This document shows positions 39,183 to 48,792 of a stretch of 64,000 nt of DNA, piece after piece; the stretch's first letter is position 1; every line of letters begins with the position of its first letter. A program made the position numbers and the translations under genes. Location of the stretch: positions 62,001 to 126,000 of IMG/VR virus record IMGVR_UViG_3300020463_000008; one strand, given 5' to 3'. The notes beneath the pieces are model-generated. The model was not told where the DNA came from. It saw nothing but the letters and a program-made list of their open reading frames with translations, and made no database searches. This DNA is from a virus.

Positions 39183-41008
39183 GTTCCGCCATCTACACCA
39201 GTTATTGCTACTGCTCCACTTGTGACTGTAAAGTTTGCTGAAGCGAAAGATGCTACACCTTTTACAGATGCTGTTGCGTCTAAACCAGCGAACACACCAG
39301 TACTATTATTATAAGATAAACCAGTACTAGAAGTGACACTTAATGCAGTTCTAGCTCTAGTATTAGTGAAGTATTCATTAGTAGATCCTTCGCCAATATT
39401 ATCTGTATCTAAAGTAAGAGTACCACCTAAAGATAGCGATTGTGAATTTAATGTGACACCTGAGTTTGCTAATTTTGCATTGGTAATACTTCCTGCTAAC
39501 ATAGCATTTGTAACACCAAGTGCTTTTACTCTAGCAGTATCTGCATTTATTTCTATAGACGAGTCGTCTACATTTAAAGATAATGCGTTTCCTACTTTTC
39601 CTAAACCATCCCCAGCACTAATCTGACCAGCTCCTGAGAATTGTTCAAAGTTAATAGCAGTCGTACCAAGTGTGACAGCTCCATCTGTTGCTAATACATA
39701 ACCATTATCTGCGTTAGCTGTACCACTTTCCACGAAAGCGAAAGCACCAGCAACTAATTCTGATGCAGCATCTGCATCAGGTGTTCTTGTTAATACGAAA
39801 GCAGCAGATCCTGAACCAGTAGCTGTGACTTTATAGAAACCATTTTGAGCAGCAGTAGTTTGGTCTTTAACTAATATTCTGTCATTTACTGACATTGTTA
39901 CACCATCAACTGATAGTGCAAAGTTAGATCCTGCTGTTATAGTTCCTGCACCATTATTATAAGTTCCAGCAAGGTTTCCAGTAGTAGCAACTTTTACAGG
40001 TGCTTTAACTGATAAACCTGAAGTGACAGAATCTACATATGATTTATTTACTAATGATTGACTTGAAAATCCTGCTCTAGCTTCGTATGAAGCTGGAACA
40101 ACAACAGTACCAGTACCATTTGGTGATAGTTCTAAGTTTCCATTTGTGTCTGTTGTAGTAATAGCATTAGCATCTAATGTCATATTATCTACATCTAAAC
40201 TTGTTAATCCATTTATATCTGTTCTTGAACCACCTAATGCTACTGCGTCAGATCCTATTGTGACTGAATTATTGGCTAGTGATACAGCACCAGAAGAAAC
40301 TGAAAAGTCTGCACCGAAAGATGCGACACCTTTATTAGAAGAGGTGGCATCTTCTGCTGAAATAGTTAGAGTATCAGTTGAACCAACTACTGCATCAATA
40401 CCTTCTCCTGCTGTGACAGTTAGAGTATTACCACCTGCAATAGTTTCTGAGTTAGATCCATCAGTTAGTGTAAATGAAGTTGATATTGAGCCTACACTGG
40501 CAGCAGTGACACGACCTTTAGCATCAACAGTAAGAATTGGGATTTCAGTTGTACTACCATAAGATCCTGCGGAGACACCTGTAGAATCCATAGTAGTAGA
40601 AATTGTGACATCACCTGAACCATCAATAGAGCCAGAACCATCTACATCGCCATCGATAGTTAATGTTCTAGCAGTAGTCCAAGCTGCAGCAGTAGTTGCT
40701 GTTGAAGCATTACCACTTAGTGCAGCAGTAATAGTACCTGCTGAGAAGTTTCCACTTCCATTTCGTTTTACAATCGTACTTGCTGTGTTAGCAGTTGTTG
40801 CTGCGTCTATTGTATCTGTAAAAAATTTTCCTCCAATTACGAAGTGATTTGCTGCATTCCCTGCAGTTTCTGTTCCGAAACCAACATACAATCTATCACC
40901 ACCATTGGAGCCATTATCAGTAAGACCTGAATATGCGAGTTCTCCTGCACCTAGTGTAGCTGGATTTCCCGAAGTCGCAGATCTTTTTATTCTAACAATT
41001 GCTGCCAT
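39176..41008 (-). CDS. Tail fibre protein, 610 aa
   Basis: The N-terminus (AAIVRIKRSATSGNPATLGAGELAYSG) is the attachment motif of marine T4-like fibres. The middle holds low-complexity shaft sequence, with motifs such as LVNKSYVDSVTSGLSVKAPVKVATTGNL and ILVKDQTTAAQNG, known from many phage fibres. The end has TLDTDNIGEGSTNEYFTNTRARTALSVT repeats shared with the 671-aa protein. It has no cupredoxin part and no SIALG tail. It probably forms part of a side or long fibre. Confidence 0.75.
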   Translation of the reverse strand: MAAIVRIKRSATSGNPATLGAGELAYSGLTDNGSNGGDRLYVGFGTETAGNAANHFVIGGKFFTDTIDAATTANTASTIVKRNGSGNFSAGTITAALSGNASTATTAAAWTTARTLTIDGDVDGSGSIDGSGDVTISTTMDSTGVSAGSYGSTTEIPILTVDAKGRVTAASVGSISTSFTLTDGSNSETIAGGNTLTVTAGEGIDAVVGSTDTLTISAEDATSSNKGVASFGADFSVSSGAVSLANNSVTIGSDAVALGGSRTDINGLTSLDVDNMTLDANAITTTDTNGNLELSPNGTGTVVVPASYEARAGFSSQSLVNKSYVDSVTSGLSVKAPVKVATTGNLAGTYNNGAGTITAGSNFALSVDGVTMSVNDRILVKDQTTAAQNGFYKVTATGSGSAAFVLTRTPDADAASELVAGAFAFVESGTANADNGYVLATDGAVTLGTTAINFEQFSGAGQISAGDGLGKVGNALSLNVDDSSIEINADTARVKALGVTNAMLAGSITNAKLANSGVTLNSQSLSLGGTLTLDTDNIGEGSTNEYFTNTRARTALSVTSSTGLSYNNSTGVFAGLDATASVKGVASFASANFTVTSGAVAITGVDGGTY

Positions 41009-41020
41009 CTTTGTCTCCTA

Positions 41021-41320
41021 TTAAAATTCTCCTGAATCGAGTTGTTGTCCCTCGTTCATTAATTTGGTTGTCTGCCACTTATTCGTAGCAGTTTTGTAAA
41101 TGAGGATTGAACCATTAGCCAAGCCATCAGTCGTAGTATCTACATTCTGTGCTTGTTCTAAATTAACAGCAGTACCACTTTCTCCAGCAACACCTACAGT
41201 AGATACAGTTGCTTGATTTACAGTACCAGTTGTTACACTGCTACTTGTCTGAGTTCCAGTAGTTGGAACTGTAGGATTAGTTCCTTCTTGTGTTGCTATG
41301 GTACTTTTTACATCAGGCAT
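41021..41320 (-). CDS. 99-aa Thr/Val-rich fibre-associated protein
   Basis: The first 50 residues are almost only T, S, V, G and Q, as in a shaft or linker. The C-terminal half has LANGSILIYKTATNKWQTTKL, a pattern typical of fibre proteins at the junction with a preceding domain. It ends 2 bp before the next gene. It is probably a short adaptor or capping piece of the fibre apparatus. Confidence 0.55.
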   Translation of the reverse strand: MPDVKSTIATQEGTNPTVPTTGTQTSSSVTTGTVNQATVSTVGVAGESGTAVNLEQAQNVDTTTDGLANGSILIYKTATNKWQTTKLMNEGQQLDSGEF

Positions 41321-41321
41321 T

Positions 41322-41657
41322 TTATCTCGTGACCTCTGGTCTAATTGTCATTAATCCTTCTACTGCTCTTGTTGTAGTATTAGTTGAATCTAATACATTT
41401 ACATCATAAACATATCTTCCAGCTTTTATTCCAGCAGTAGTTGCAGCTGACAAAGTTATAGTACATACACCACCAACTGCATTAGTTATAGCAGTAGTAA
41501 ATGTAGCAGTAGCACTCGAACTAGTATGATCTTTTCTAGCTTGAGCAGTAATAGTTGCACCAGTTAAATTTTTTGCTGTTCCAGCAGTATCTACAACACT
41601 TAGTTGTAGAGTAAAATCTGTTCCTTGGTCAACAAATATATCTGTAATGGCAGCCAT
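41322..41657 (-). CDS. 111-aa Ig-like fibre/baseplate-associated protein
   Basis: The protein starts DIFVDQGTDFTLQLSVVDTAGTAKNLTGATITAQARKD and ends AGRYVYDVNVLDSTNTTTRAVEGLMTIRPEVTR. This is the pattern of small beta-sandwich modules in receptor-binding assemblies (BppU-type N-terminal domains): an induced strand order with a terminal (I/V)RPEVT. It is probably an adaptor between baseplate and fibre. A CTAAATA box lies 19 bp above the ATG. Confidence 0.6.
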   Translation of the reverse strand: MAAITDIFVDQGTDFTLQLSVVDTAGTAKNLTGATITAQARKDHTSSSATATFTTAITNAVGGVCTITLSAATTAGIKAGRYVYDVNVLDSTNTTTRAVEGLMTIRPEVTR

Positions 41658-41675
41658 TAAGTTCTCCTCACCGAC

Positions 41676-41682
41676 TATTTAG
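41676..41682 (-). promoter_or_regulatory. Late-promoter-like box before the 111-aa gene
   Basis: CTAAATA on the minus strand with a GAGGAG ribosome site between it and the ATG. Spacing fits a short late leader. Confidence 0.5.
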
Positions 41683-41686
41683 TTAA

Positions 41687-42298
41687 TTAGACAGTTCGCC
41701 AACCAGCTGTACCACCGATAAAAATGTATTCTTTTGAATCGTATTCAGATGATAAGGTTTGATTGGCAGTATTACTATTAATTTTTCCACCATTGGGATT
41801 TACAATACAGTTGTTTGTATCCCAAGTACCATATGCATCAGATAGATAGATTGTATCCCCAAGACTTGGAGATGCAGGAAATGTGACAGTCACACTGCCA
41901 AGAGTAGTATCTACAAAATAATGCTGAGTTGCTGCAAGAGTTTGTGCAGTAGTAATTACACTCGTGTTTGTTTTAACTGATTGTCGAATTGGAGTGGTAA
42001 GTTTTGCGTGAGTAATACTATTATCAGTGACATTTTGTATTGTCAATTCTTTTCCTAGATATACACAATACAAATCTACAGTGTTTGCTAATGCACCACC
42101 TGCTATATTAATAGTAGTGCCACCATTAGATAAGGTATAACCAGTTCCAGGTTTTAGGACAACACCATCTTTAACAACTAATAATGCTTCTTCTCTTGGT
42201 GCTGGAAAGTTTAATCCGAAATTAACATCTGCTCCATTTGTAGCAAAGGTTTGTTTTTCGAAACTTCCAAATTGAATTTCTCTACCGAGATATGCCAT
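41687..42298 (-). CDS. Fibre/tail adaptor protein, 203 aa
   Basis: Residues 1-90 have the pattern of phage fibre N-terminal beta domains (LNFPAPREEALLVVKDGVVLKPGTGYTLSNGGTTINIAGGALANTVDLYCVYLG). Then comes a TDNSITHAKLT linker and a C-terminal domain with TAQTLAATQHYFVDTTLGSVTVTFPASP and EYIFIGGTAGWRTV, as found at the tips of many marine fibres. It is probably a complete small adhesin subunit. Confidence 0.65.
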   Translation of the reverse strand: MAYLGREIQFGSFEKQTFATNGADVNFGLNFPAPREEALLVVKDGVVLKPGTGYTLSNGGTTINIAGGALANTVDLYCVYLGKELTIQNVTDNSITHAKLTTPIRQSVKTNTSVITTAQTLAATQHYFVDTTLGSVTVTFPASPSLGDTIYLSDAYGTWDTNNCIVNPNGGKINSNTANQTLSSEYDSKEYIFIGGTAGWRTV

Positions 42299-42310
42299 AT
42301 TCGAGTCCTC

Positions 42311-45300
42311 TTATGTTTGTGACTCTTTCCATGATAATTTACCAGACACGATGAATGGCGATGCCGAACTAATATCCGATGTATCTTTCGCCTGTATCGC
42401 AAGAGTCATTAAGTCAGGTCCAGCTGGGAATACTGAGTCTCCACCCAGAATACTATTACCCATATCAATCAAGGCAGTTAAGTCAATGTTCAATGAACCA
42501 GCAGAAACTGATTGCGAGAACACCACAGTACCTTGTTGAACAATATCACCTGTATCATGTGAAATTAATTGTGAAAGGGCAGGAGTCTGAACATTCGTGT
42601 AATCTAATTTAGATGGTAAACCATTCAAGATAAAGAATGCTGTTAAGTCTTTATTTGTTGTCACACCTGCGTTGTTAAGTGATAATATCATTCTGTTGAT
42701 AATTTCTTTCTGACCAATAGAACCTGTTAAACCTGAGTCAACTGATGGTGCTAATCTAATAGAGATTAGTGGATGCGGTCGAGTCATATCAACTGCTCCT
42801 GCTCCATAAGCATTCTCACCAACTGTCATTGTAACACCAGATGTTATGTTTGGATAAGTAGCAGTTTCAGGTGCGTTAGAAGTAGCAGGATAAGAAGTAA
42901 ATACTTTTGAGTTTGCTCCATCTACAACCACCTGTGTTATATAAGATAGTGCACTAGTTGGTAATCTTCCTTCAGCATCTTTAATCAACTGACCCACTGT
43001 CACTGATTGTGCTTCAGCTTGTGAACAAGGTACAGCATAAACATACACCCTCTTATTATCTAGAGTCACTAGATCGAAAGTTGATACTGCATCAGAAGTA
43101 AAGGTAGTTGATGCACCAGCTTTAAATACCATTGGTTTACTATTAGCTGAGAACAAGTATGCCTTATCATCATCAAAGGTACCATCCATTATGATAGAAG
43201 TACCGAAGTGGAACAAGGTAGGAGCTGAAGATGGTGCGTCACCATTCTCAATCTCATATCGTCCAGGCAAGTTTCCTGATCTAAAGTATGATTCGTTTAA
43301 TCTGTTGTTATGGATAAATTCATGGTTATAATGAACATGACCATCTCTATCTTTGAAACCAAATCTAATTTTACCAGCACCATACCAAGAGTAATCCGCA
43401 TAACCCATTTGGATTTTGTGAACATTCAAGTTAAAACCAGTATCGCCTAATCCATCACATGGATCAACATTCCAGTCTTCTTGTGCTACTTTAACATCGA
43501 TAGTTTTTGTAATTTTAACATTGGTAGCAGAAACACCTTTATAAGCAGGTTGTACAATCATCCTTTGGTCGGAGTCAACAGCAACAACCTGATAAGATTG
43601 TCCCCTGATTGATACTTTATTTCCTGCAGCCAACTGAGTAGTGAACGAAGTAGTCGTACCTGTCACAACTTGAGAGTTAGCAGTAGTGTTAATTTTACCA
43701 GAAATCTGTAGAGTAGAAGATCGTCTTACACAATATAGTTTCTGACCATCGTACTCATAGAAGAATCCATTTTGGTCATCAAACATACCAGCTCTAACAA
43801 ACGAGTCATTCCAAGATTCTCTATAATATTCTGGGAATCCTGCAGCTTTAGTTTGCGTAATAGTACCAGCAGCAACATAAGTATAAGTTGTTGCGTTAGG
43901 AACACTTGCTACTTGGAATGTACCAAGATATAAGTTTTCTCCTAGTGTCACTTCAGCACCCTCGATTGTAATTCTATCTCCTACAACTAAGTTATGTGGC
44001 TCTTGTGTAATAGCTGTGACAGTATTACCAGTTGAAGCATAAGTTAGTGAAGATAAAACTTTAGCAGGTGAGAAGTTAATAGCGAATGAGTTTTGAATAC
44101 CTTTACCAGACTGATATCTAAAGTATTTACGAGACTGTCTAACAATCTTACTGTTAGGTGAAGTTCCCGCAGTAATATCTACACCACCATCAAACGATTT
44201 GTGTAGTGCGAATCCATCAGGTCGTAGTGATAGCTGAGTAATTTTAAAGTATTCAACATCTGTACCAGCTCCTGGGAATGTTTCTTGAATTCTCATTTTC
44301 TCATCAGTCATAACTGCGTCAACAGTAAATGCTCTGATTAAATCATTTACAACAATATAGATATTATCAAATCTCTTATAATCTTTTAAGAATGTTGTTG
44401 TTACACCTGTGACCATATTGCCACCATTGTCTATTGATACAGTACCATCTGCTTTTGTCATTTTAACTAATGAAGCAGTTGTAAATGTATGAGTACCACT
44501 CGTAGCAGTTAAGTTAAGTGCAGTTCCTGCAATCGCTGATGCGTAAGAGGAAGCCAACTGAATATCTTGTGAATTGTTTGCTATAACATAAAGTTGAGAT
44601 ACATCAGTAAATACTCCAATGTCAGCATTACCACCATTGTTATATGTTATTTGCTCTCCAGGATATAAGTTATGTGGAACATATGGAGTTGAAGTACCCA
44701 GTGTCACTTTATCTGTGGAACTATTTACTTTCGTACTTCCATTAAATGTTATTGTTCTACTTGGAATCTGGAACTCTGAACTTAGTGTAAAGGTCGTAGC
44801 AGTTGGAACTGAAGCAATACCATACACACCATCGTATGCACCTTCGTTTGCAGCCAATTCAAATAATTGTTCACCAGCACCAGCAGAAGATAATATTACA
44901 TCACCAGATGCAGCAGTCACTGAGAATCTTATTTCCCACCAGTTAGACATACCTTGTACAGAGAAGTTTACCTGAGAGGATGGACTTACTGTCACTGATA
45001 TTGATTTTGGAGAACCAGTTAATAGGTTTGAAATATTTTTAGAACCAAACGAATCATCAATTAAGAATTGGTTTGTATCCTGACCACCAGTAGCACCAAT
45101 TCTATATACATCTCCATCAGAGAATGTTAAGTCAACATACTCGTTGGTGTTTCTGAAGTCACCTCTATACTGTACCTGAGTAATAGTAGCAGTTGAAGGA
45201 GTAATTCCTAGAGGTGTTTGGATGTCCACAGTAAACGACTGGGACGCATTATTCGAAGTAGACCCAAAGGCACTAGTTGTAGCAGAACCACTTCCAGAGG

Positions 45301-47806
45301 ACAAGTTTGGATCTTTAATGATGAGTCTAGAATCGTTTAAGTATTGTAGAGTATAGTTAGAACCACCTGTTAAGCCACCGATAACTGTACCTGAAGTAGA
45401 GTAAGTGGATAAATTACCACCTGTTAATTTGTGGTTTGAAATATAAATCGAGTTATAAGTTGTATTTGGTGTTGCTGTAGCAACTGTAAATGTCTCAGGG
45501 AATGCTGATATATCATCAGTATTCGGTGATTGAGAAATCTGTAATCTGAAATAGTCAGCTGATATAACTGTTATGTTTGCATTAAACTGCGAAGAAGTAA
45601 TAGGAACATTGTTTCCTGAAGAATCAACAAACTCAAATCTGTTAGTAGAAGAATAAGAGTTTACAGTAATAACAGCAGAATTACCATCAATAAAGTTATG
45701 CGATTGAGCATAGATAGTATTTCTATATGAAGTTAATTCGTTTGCAAAACCATAATAAACATGGGTACTATTAGAAGAATAGTTTTCTGCATTAGAATCA
45801 TTTTGGTTTACAGTAAGAATACCAGAAACAGCAGATGCAGTAGCTGCACCAGTTTGTCTTAGAATACCTGTACCGAATCTAGCTGGGTCATTACTATTTG
45901 CATAGTTATCAGCAGAAGTACCTGAAGATCCTCCAGAAGTTCTACCAGTAAAGGCAAATAATTTAGAACCTTGTGAACCACCAAGACCGAAGTTATTATT
46001 ACCAGCAGCAAAGTCAGCACCAGAGTGTGCAGTATTCATTGAAGTTGGTAGTTCGTCAGTAGTTGCGTAAAAAGTTAATTGATAATCTGTAGTCACAGTA
46101 CCAGCTTTATCAGTTTCAATAACTGAAGAAGTTGGAGTATATGAAGTTGTTAAATAGAAGTTAGATCCTTGTTGGTAAATACAACGAGTCACATCAGCAT
46201 TTGGATAAATGTTTCCTGAAGAAGCACCCACACCACCAACAGTTATAGAATATGCATTAGCACCTAGTCCTAGATAGTTTCTAGCTTGAATTGATACAGC
46301 AACTGTTTCATCAGAATCATTTAAATTACCATTATAATAGATTCTTGTTAATGTTGCTTTAATAGGTGTATAACCTGAAGTTGTAATACTGAAGTTAAAT
46401 GATTGTGTATTAGTAGTATTCTGAGTTGGCTGTGCGTTTTGGAAAGCTCTATCAGTGACTAAGTTTCTTTTGTAGAAAGCAGTATATCTGGCATTACCAT
46501 TGTTTCCTTCAATTTTATATACTAGTGTTAATCTTGGATGACCTCTAGTAAAATCAAAAGAAGTTAAATTCATTCTTGAACCAAGAGTACCATAGTCAGA
46601 ATATAATTCGATTGTATTTGCATCAACAACATTTACATAGTAAACTGTACCATCTACTAAGCCACCATTTGTTTGACCTCTAATTTGAGTTTGGAAAACC
46701 AAAGCAGCATTATCAGTAAAGCCATGACTTGTCCAAGTAATTCTATCAGAACCTGTATTAATCATTGAGGAAGCAAGATACTTATTATAAGTTCCTTCCC
46801 AGTCCCAAGTGACCACAGGGAATTCCTGAGCACCACCACCACCGATAGAGGTAGTAGCATCAACAGTTGTAGTAGTTGTAATTGTAGCACGAGTATCAAC
46901 CCATGGGTTTCCATCAGGTGCGTTTCCACCATTAGCAGTAGGATCTGCAATTCTTAAGTTTTTCGGACCAACTGTTTGTCTTAAATAAACTCTCGTACCA
47001 GCTTTAAGTCCATGAGTTTGAGCAGTAGTCACTGTCATTGTAGATGGATTAGCACCATTCGTTTCAATAGCAGTACTTGTTAAATCTACATTTAAGTTAG
47101 ATCCCTCGAAAAATTTAGCAGGGATAACTGAAGTATATGAACCTGAAATAGTTGCACTAGATTCTGCAGCATTATCCATTTCATAAAAGAATTCTAAACT
47201 GTTTGTTAAACCAGATACTAAGAAGAATCCATCTGCAGCATTCAGAGTCGTACCCTGTACTAGAATTGGATCTCCTAATGTTAGACCATGGTTAGCAGTA
47301 GTTGTCACTTTAACTTGCTTAGAGTTAAGTGTTGTCACAACAGCTGATAATTGTTCAATAGGAACATCACCTGATTGTGAATAAATTGTTGGAATATTTA
47401 AAACTGTTTGAAGTGTTTCCCACTTTGAAGATTGTAATCCATACTCAAAGTCAGTATCAATTAAGTTTTCAGGATTTGAAACTCTTAATTTATTAACAGG
47501 GTCGAGCATCGCTTCTTCGAACCCTTGTCTAGCAAAATCTGTTTCGTAAAATATTTGTAATCCGTGTGCGTTCGTCACACCAGCTGAGGATAAATCTAAA
47601 GTCGTAGTGAATGTAGTAGTATCTGCTGTGTAATTGAAAGAATAATTTGACAGTCCTGTAGCAGGATCTGCAAAGTTATATAAAATTGTGTTATTATTAA
47701 TATCAGTAATTAATAGCAACCTTACTGGTTGAATAATTCCTGGCACAGTAATCTGATTCTGAGCAGCATTAATTGAATAACCAGTTGCGATGAGTTTTTT
47801 TGCCAT
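42311..47806 (-). CDS. Giant tail/baseplate protein, 1831 aa
   Basis: This protein has no recognised enzymatic domain. It carries repeated modules with an H-(G/N)-(L/F)...G.x(I/V) core, for example ANHGLTLGDPILVQG, THGLKAGTRVYL, SHGFTDNAALVF, PHNLYPGEQITY and PHNLVVGDRITIEG. The C-terminal 450 residues look different and more compact (YADYSWYGAGKIRFGFKDRDGHVHYNHEF). It is probably a long peripheral baseplate or fibre component, exposed outside. It is one of the two largest genes in the window. Confidence 0.65.
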   Translation of the reverse strand: MAKKLIATGYSINAAQNQITVPGIIQPVRLLLITDINNNTILYNFADPATGLSNYSFNYTADTTTFTTTLDLSSAGVTNAHGLQIFYETDFARQGFEEAMLDPVNKLRVSNPENLIDTDFEYGLQSSKWETLQTVLNIPTIYSQSGDVPIEQLSAVVTTLNSKQVKVTTTANHGLTLGDPILVQGTTLNAADGFFLVSGLTNSLEFFYEMDNAAESSATISGSYTSVIPAKFFEGSNLNVDLTSTAIETNGANPSTMTVTTAQTHGLKAGTRVYLRQTVGPKNLRIADPTANGGNAPDGNPWVDTRATITTTTTVDATTSIGGGGAQEFPVVTWDWEGTYNKYLASSMINTGSDRITWTSHGFTDNAALVFQTQIRGQTNGGLVDGTVYYVNVVDANTIELYSDYGTLGSRMNLTSFDFTRGHPRLTLVYKIEGNNGNARYTAFYKRNLVTDRAFQNAQPTQNTTNTQSFNFSITTSGYTPIKATLTRIYYNGNLNDSDETVAVSIQARNYLGLGANAYSITVGGVGASSGNIYPNADVTRCIYQQGSNFYLTTSYTPTSSVIETDKAGTVTTDYQLTFYATTDELPTSMNTAHSGADFAAGNNNFGLGGSQGSKLFAFTGRTSGGSSGTSADNYANSNDPARFGTGILRQTGAATASAVSGILTVNQNDSNAENYSSNSTHVYYGFANELTSYRNTIYAQSHNFIDGNSAVITVNSYSSTNRFEFVDSSGNNVPITSSQFNANITVISADYFRLQISQSPNTDDISAFPETFTVATATPNTTYNSIYISNHKLTGGNLSTYSTSGTVIGGLTGGSNYTLQYLNDSRLIIKDPNLSSGSGSATTSAFGSTSNNASQSFTVDIQTPLGITPSTATITQVQYRGDFRNTNEYVDLTFSDGDVYRIGATGGQDTNQFLIDDSFGSKNISNLLTGSPKSISVTVSPSSQVNFSVQGMSNWWEIRFSVTAASGDVILSSAGAGEQLFELAANEGAYDGVYGIASVPTATTFTLSSEFQIPSRTITFNGSTKVNSSTDKVTLGTSTPYVPHNLYPGEQITYNNGGNADIGVFTDVSQLYVIANNSQDIQLASSYASAIAGTALNLTATSGTHTFTTASLVKMTKADGTVSIDNGGNMVTGVTTTFLKDYKRFDNIYIVVNDLIRAFTVDAVMTDEKMRIQETFPGAGTDVEYFKITQLSLRPDGFALHKSFDGGVDITAGTSPNSKIVRQSRKYFRYQSGKGIQNSFAINFSPAKVLSSLTYASTGNTVTAITQEPHNLVVGDRITIEGAEVTLGENLYLGTFQVASVPNATTYTYVAAGTITQTKAAGFPEYYRESWNDSFVRAGMFDDQNGFFYEYDGQKLYCVRRSSTLQISGKINTTANSQVVTGTTTSFTTQLAAGNKVSIRGQSYQVVAVDSDQRMIVQPAYKGVSATNVKITKTIDVKVAQEDWNVDPCDGLGDTGFNLNVHKIQMGYADYSWYGAGKIRFGFKDRDGHVHYNHEFIHNNRLNESYFRSGNLPGRYEIENGDAPSSAPTLFHFGTSIIMDGTFDDDKAYLFSANSKPMVFKAGASTTFTSDAVSTFDLVTLDNKRVYVYAVPCSQAEAQSVTVGQLIKDAEGRLPTSALSYITQVVVDGANSKVFTSYPATSNAPETATYPNITSGVTMTVGENAYGAGAVDMTRPHPLISIRLAPSVDSGLTGSIGQKEIINRMILSLNNAGVTTNKDLTAFFILNGLPSKLDYTNVQTPALSQLISHDTGDIVQQGTVVFSQSVSAGSLNIDLTALIDMGNSILGGDSVFPAGPDLMTLAIQAKDTSDISSASPFIVSGKLSWKESQT

Positions 47807-47822
47807 TTATTTTTCCTATAAA

Positions 47823-48527
47823 TTAAATTTGGTATCTTCTATTACCACTTGTTTCTTTATACATTCCCTCTTGAGTGAAGATGGAGAAGGCATCGCCCTC
47901 ATCACCTCTTATTCTCAATGGTTCGTCATATACATAAGAGTTTATCTTGTTATATTTAGGTACTTTTTTTCCATTAATCTCAAGATTGTCACTGTAGCCG
48001 AAAAAGAATTTTCCCATTTCTGGCTCAACAACAAGCTCGGAACCAAGATCTAAATCGTAATCAGTATCAAATCCTGAAAAGTTCCCAAAAGCATAATTGT
48101 CACCTTCCCAAATAAACATGTCCTTTGGATCAGAACAACAATAAAATAAGCTCTCTTCACTAGCAGTTCGCAAAAGAACATGAGTATAACTAGCAACTCT
48201 TTCACAAACTTCTAAAGGAGGAATTGGTTTTCCTAAGTAATCAACTCTTCCTAACTCTGGCTTCATTGCCGAAATACCTTGTTGAAGTATTCCATAATGA
48301 AACTTTGCTCCTGGTCCCATAGTGCCTAAGACATTTTTTTCTTCGTCTAGGATTTCTATGAACCCAGTGTGTACGCAAGTTAGTGTACACTTTTCAATAT
48401 TTGGTATTCCTATAACACCAGTCTGACCTTTTTTGCCAGTAGCTTTTGTCACCATGAAATTTTGTTTTGCTCTAGTAGCAATAATTTCCCAGTTCCACTG
48501 GTCGTCTTCCTGCACTCTTATGTGCAC
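47823..48527 (-). CDS. 234-aa protein of unknown function in the fibre cluster
   Basis: The protein starts MHIRVQEDDQWNWEIIATRAKQNFMVTKATGKKG and has no beta-repeat low complexity. It has a Cys-rich middle (CTLTCVHTG, FYCCSDP) and an acidic C-terminal part. The start is GTG, with GGAGG about 10 nt upstream. Its location between fibre genes suggests a tail-associated or assembly (chaperone) role. The compact, charged sequence differs from its neighbours, which favours an assembly factor or a globular tip. Confidence 0.5.
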   Translation of the reverse strand: MHIRVQEDDQWNWEIIATRAKQNFMVTKATGKKGQTGVIGIPNIEKCTLTCVHTGFIEILDEEKNVLGTMGPGAKFHYGILQQGISAMKPELGRVDYLGKPIPPLEVCERVASYTHVLLRTASEESLFYCCSDPKDMFIWEGDNYAFGNFSGFDTDYDLDLGSELVVEPEMGKFFFGYSDNLEINGKKVPKYNKINSYVYDEPLRIRGDEGDAFSIFTQEGMYKETSGNRRYQI

Positions 48528-48531
48528 GATG

Positions 48532-48762
48532 TTATCCTCCCAAGCCGATACTCAGTGCGACAGATATTGCTTGCGAATTATATACATCCCAACTAGTACC
48601 ATTATAAATTTCAGTTTTGTCAACATCAGCATTATATCTTAGATCTCCTTTTTTAGCAGGAGATGGTCTATTTGCTTGAGTACCGATAGGAAATCTAAAA
48701 GACTCCCCTTGTAGTGAAATATTCTTTTCTAAACTTTGACCTTTTACTCTTGATATTGGCAT
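48532..48762 (-). CDS. 76-aa small fibre-associated protein with SIGLG tail
   Basis: The protein has SFRFPIGTQANRPSPAKKGDLRYNADVDKTEIYNGTSWDVYN, the pattern at the end of many phage fibres (GxxAxRPxxxxxGxxxYNxxxxxxExYxGxxW). The tail AISVALSIGLGG is shared with the 671-aa and 69-aa proteins. It may be a stand-alone fibre tip or a capping peptide. A late-type box lies 20 bp upstream. Confidence 0.6.
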   Translation of the reverse strand: MPISRVKGQSLEKNISLQGESFRFPIGTQANRPSPAKKGDLRYNADVDKTEIYNGTSWDVYNSQAISVALSIGLGG

Positions 48763-48781
48763 TTTAATTCCTCTTATACCC

Positions 48782-48788
48782 TATTTAG
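48782..48788 (-). promoter_or_regulatory. Late-promoter-like box before the 76-aa gene
   Basis: CTAAATA on the minus strand, followed by a leader of about 14 nt with GAGGAA before the ATG at 48762. It lies in the short gap after the 748-aa gene. Confidence 0.5.
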
Positions 48789-48792
48789 TTTA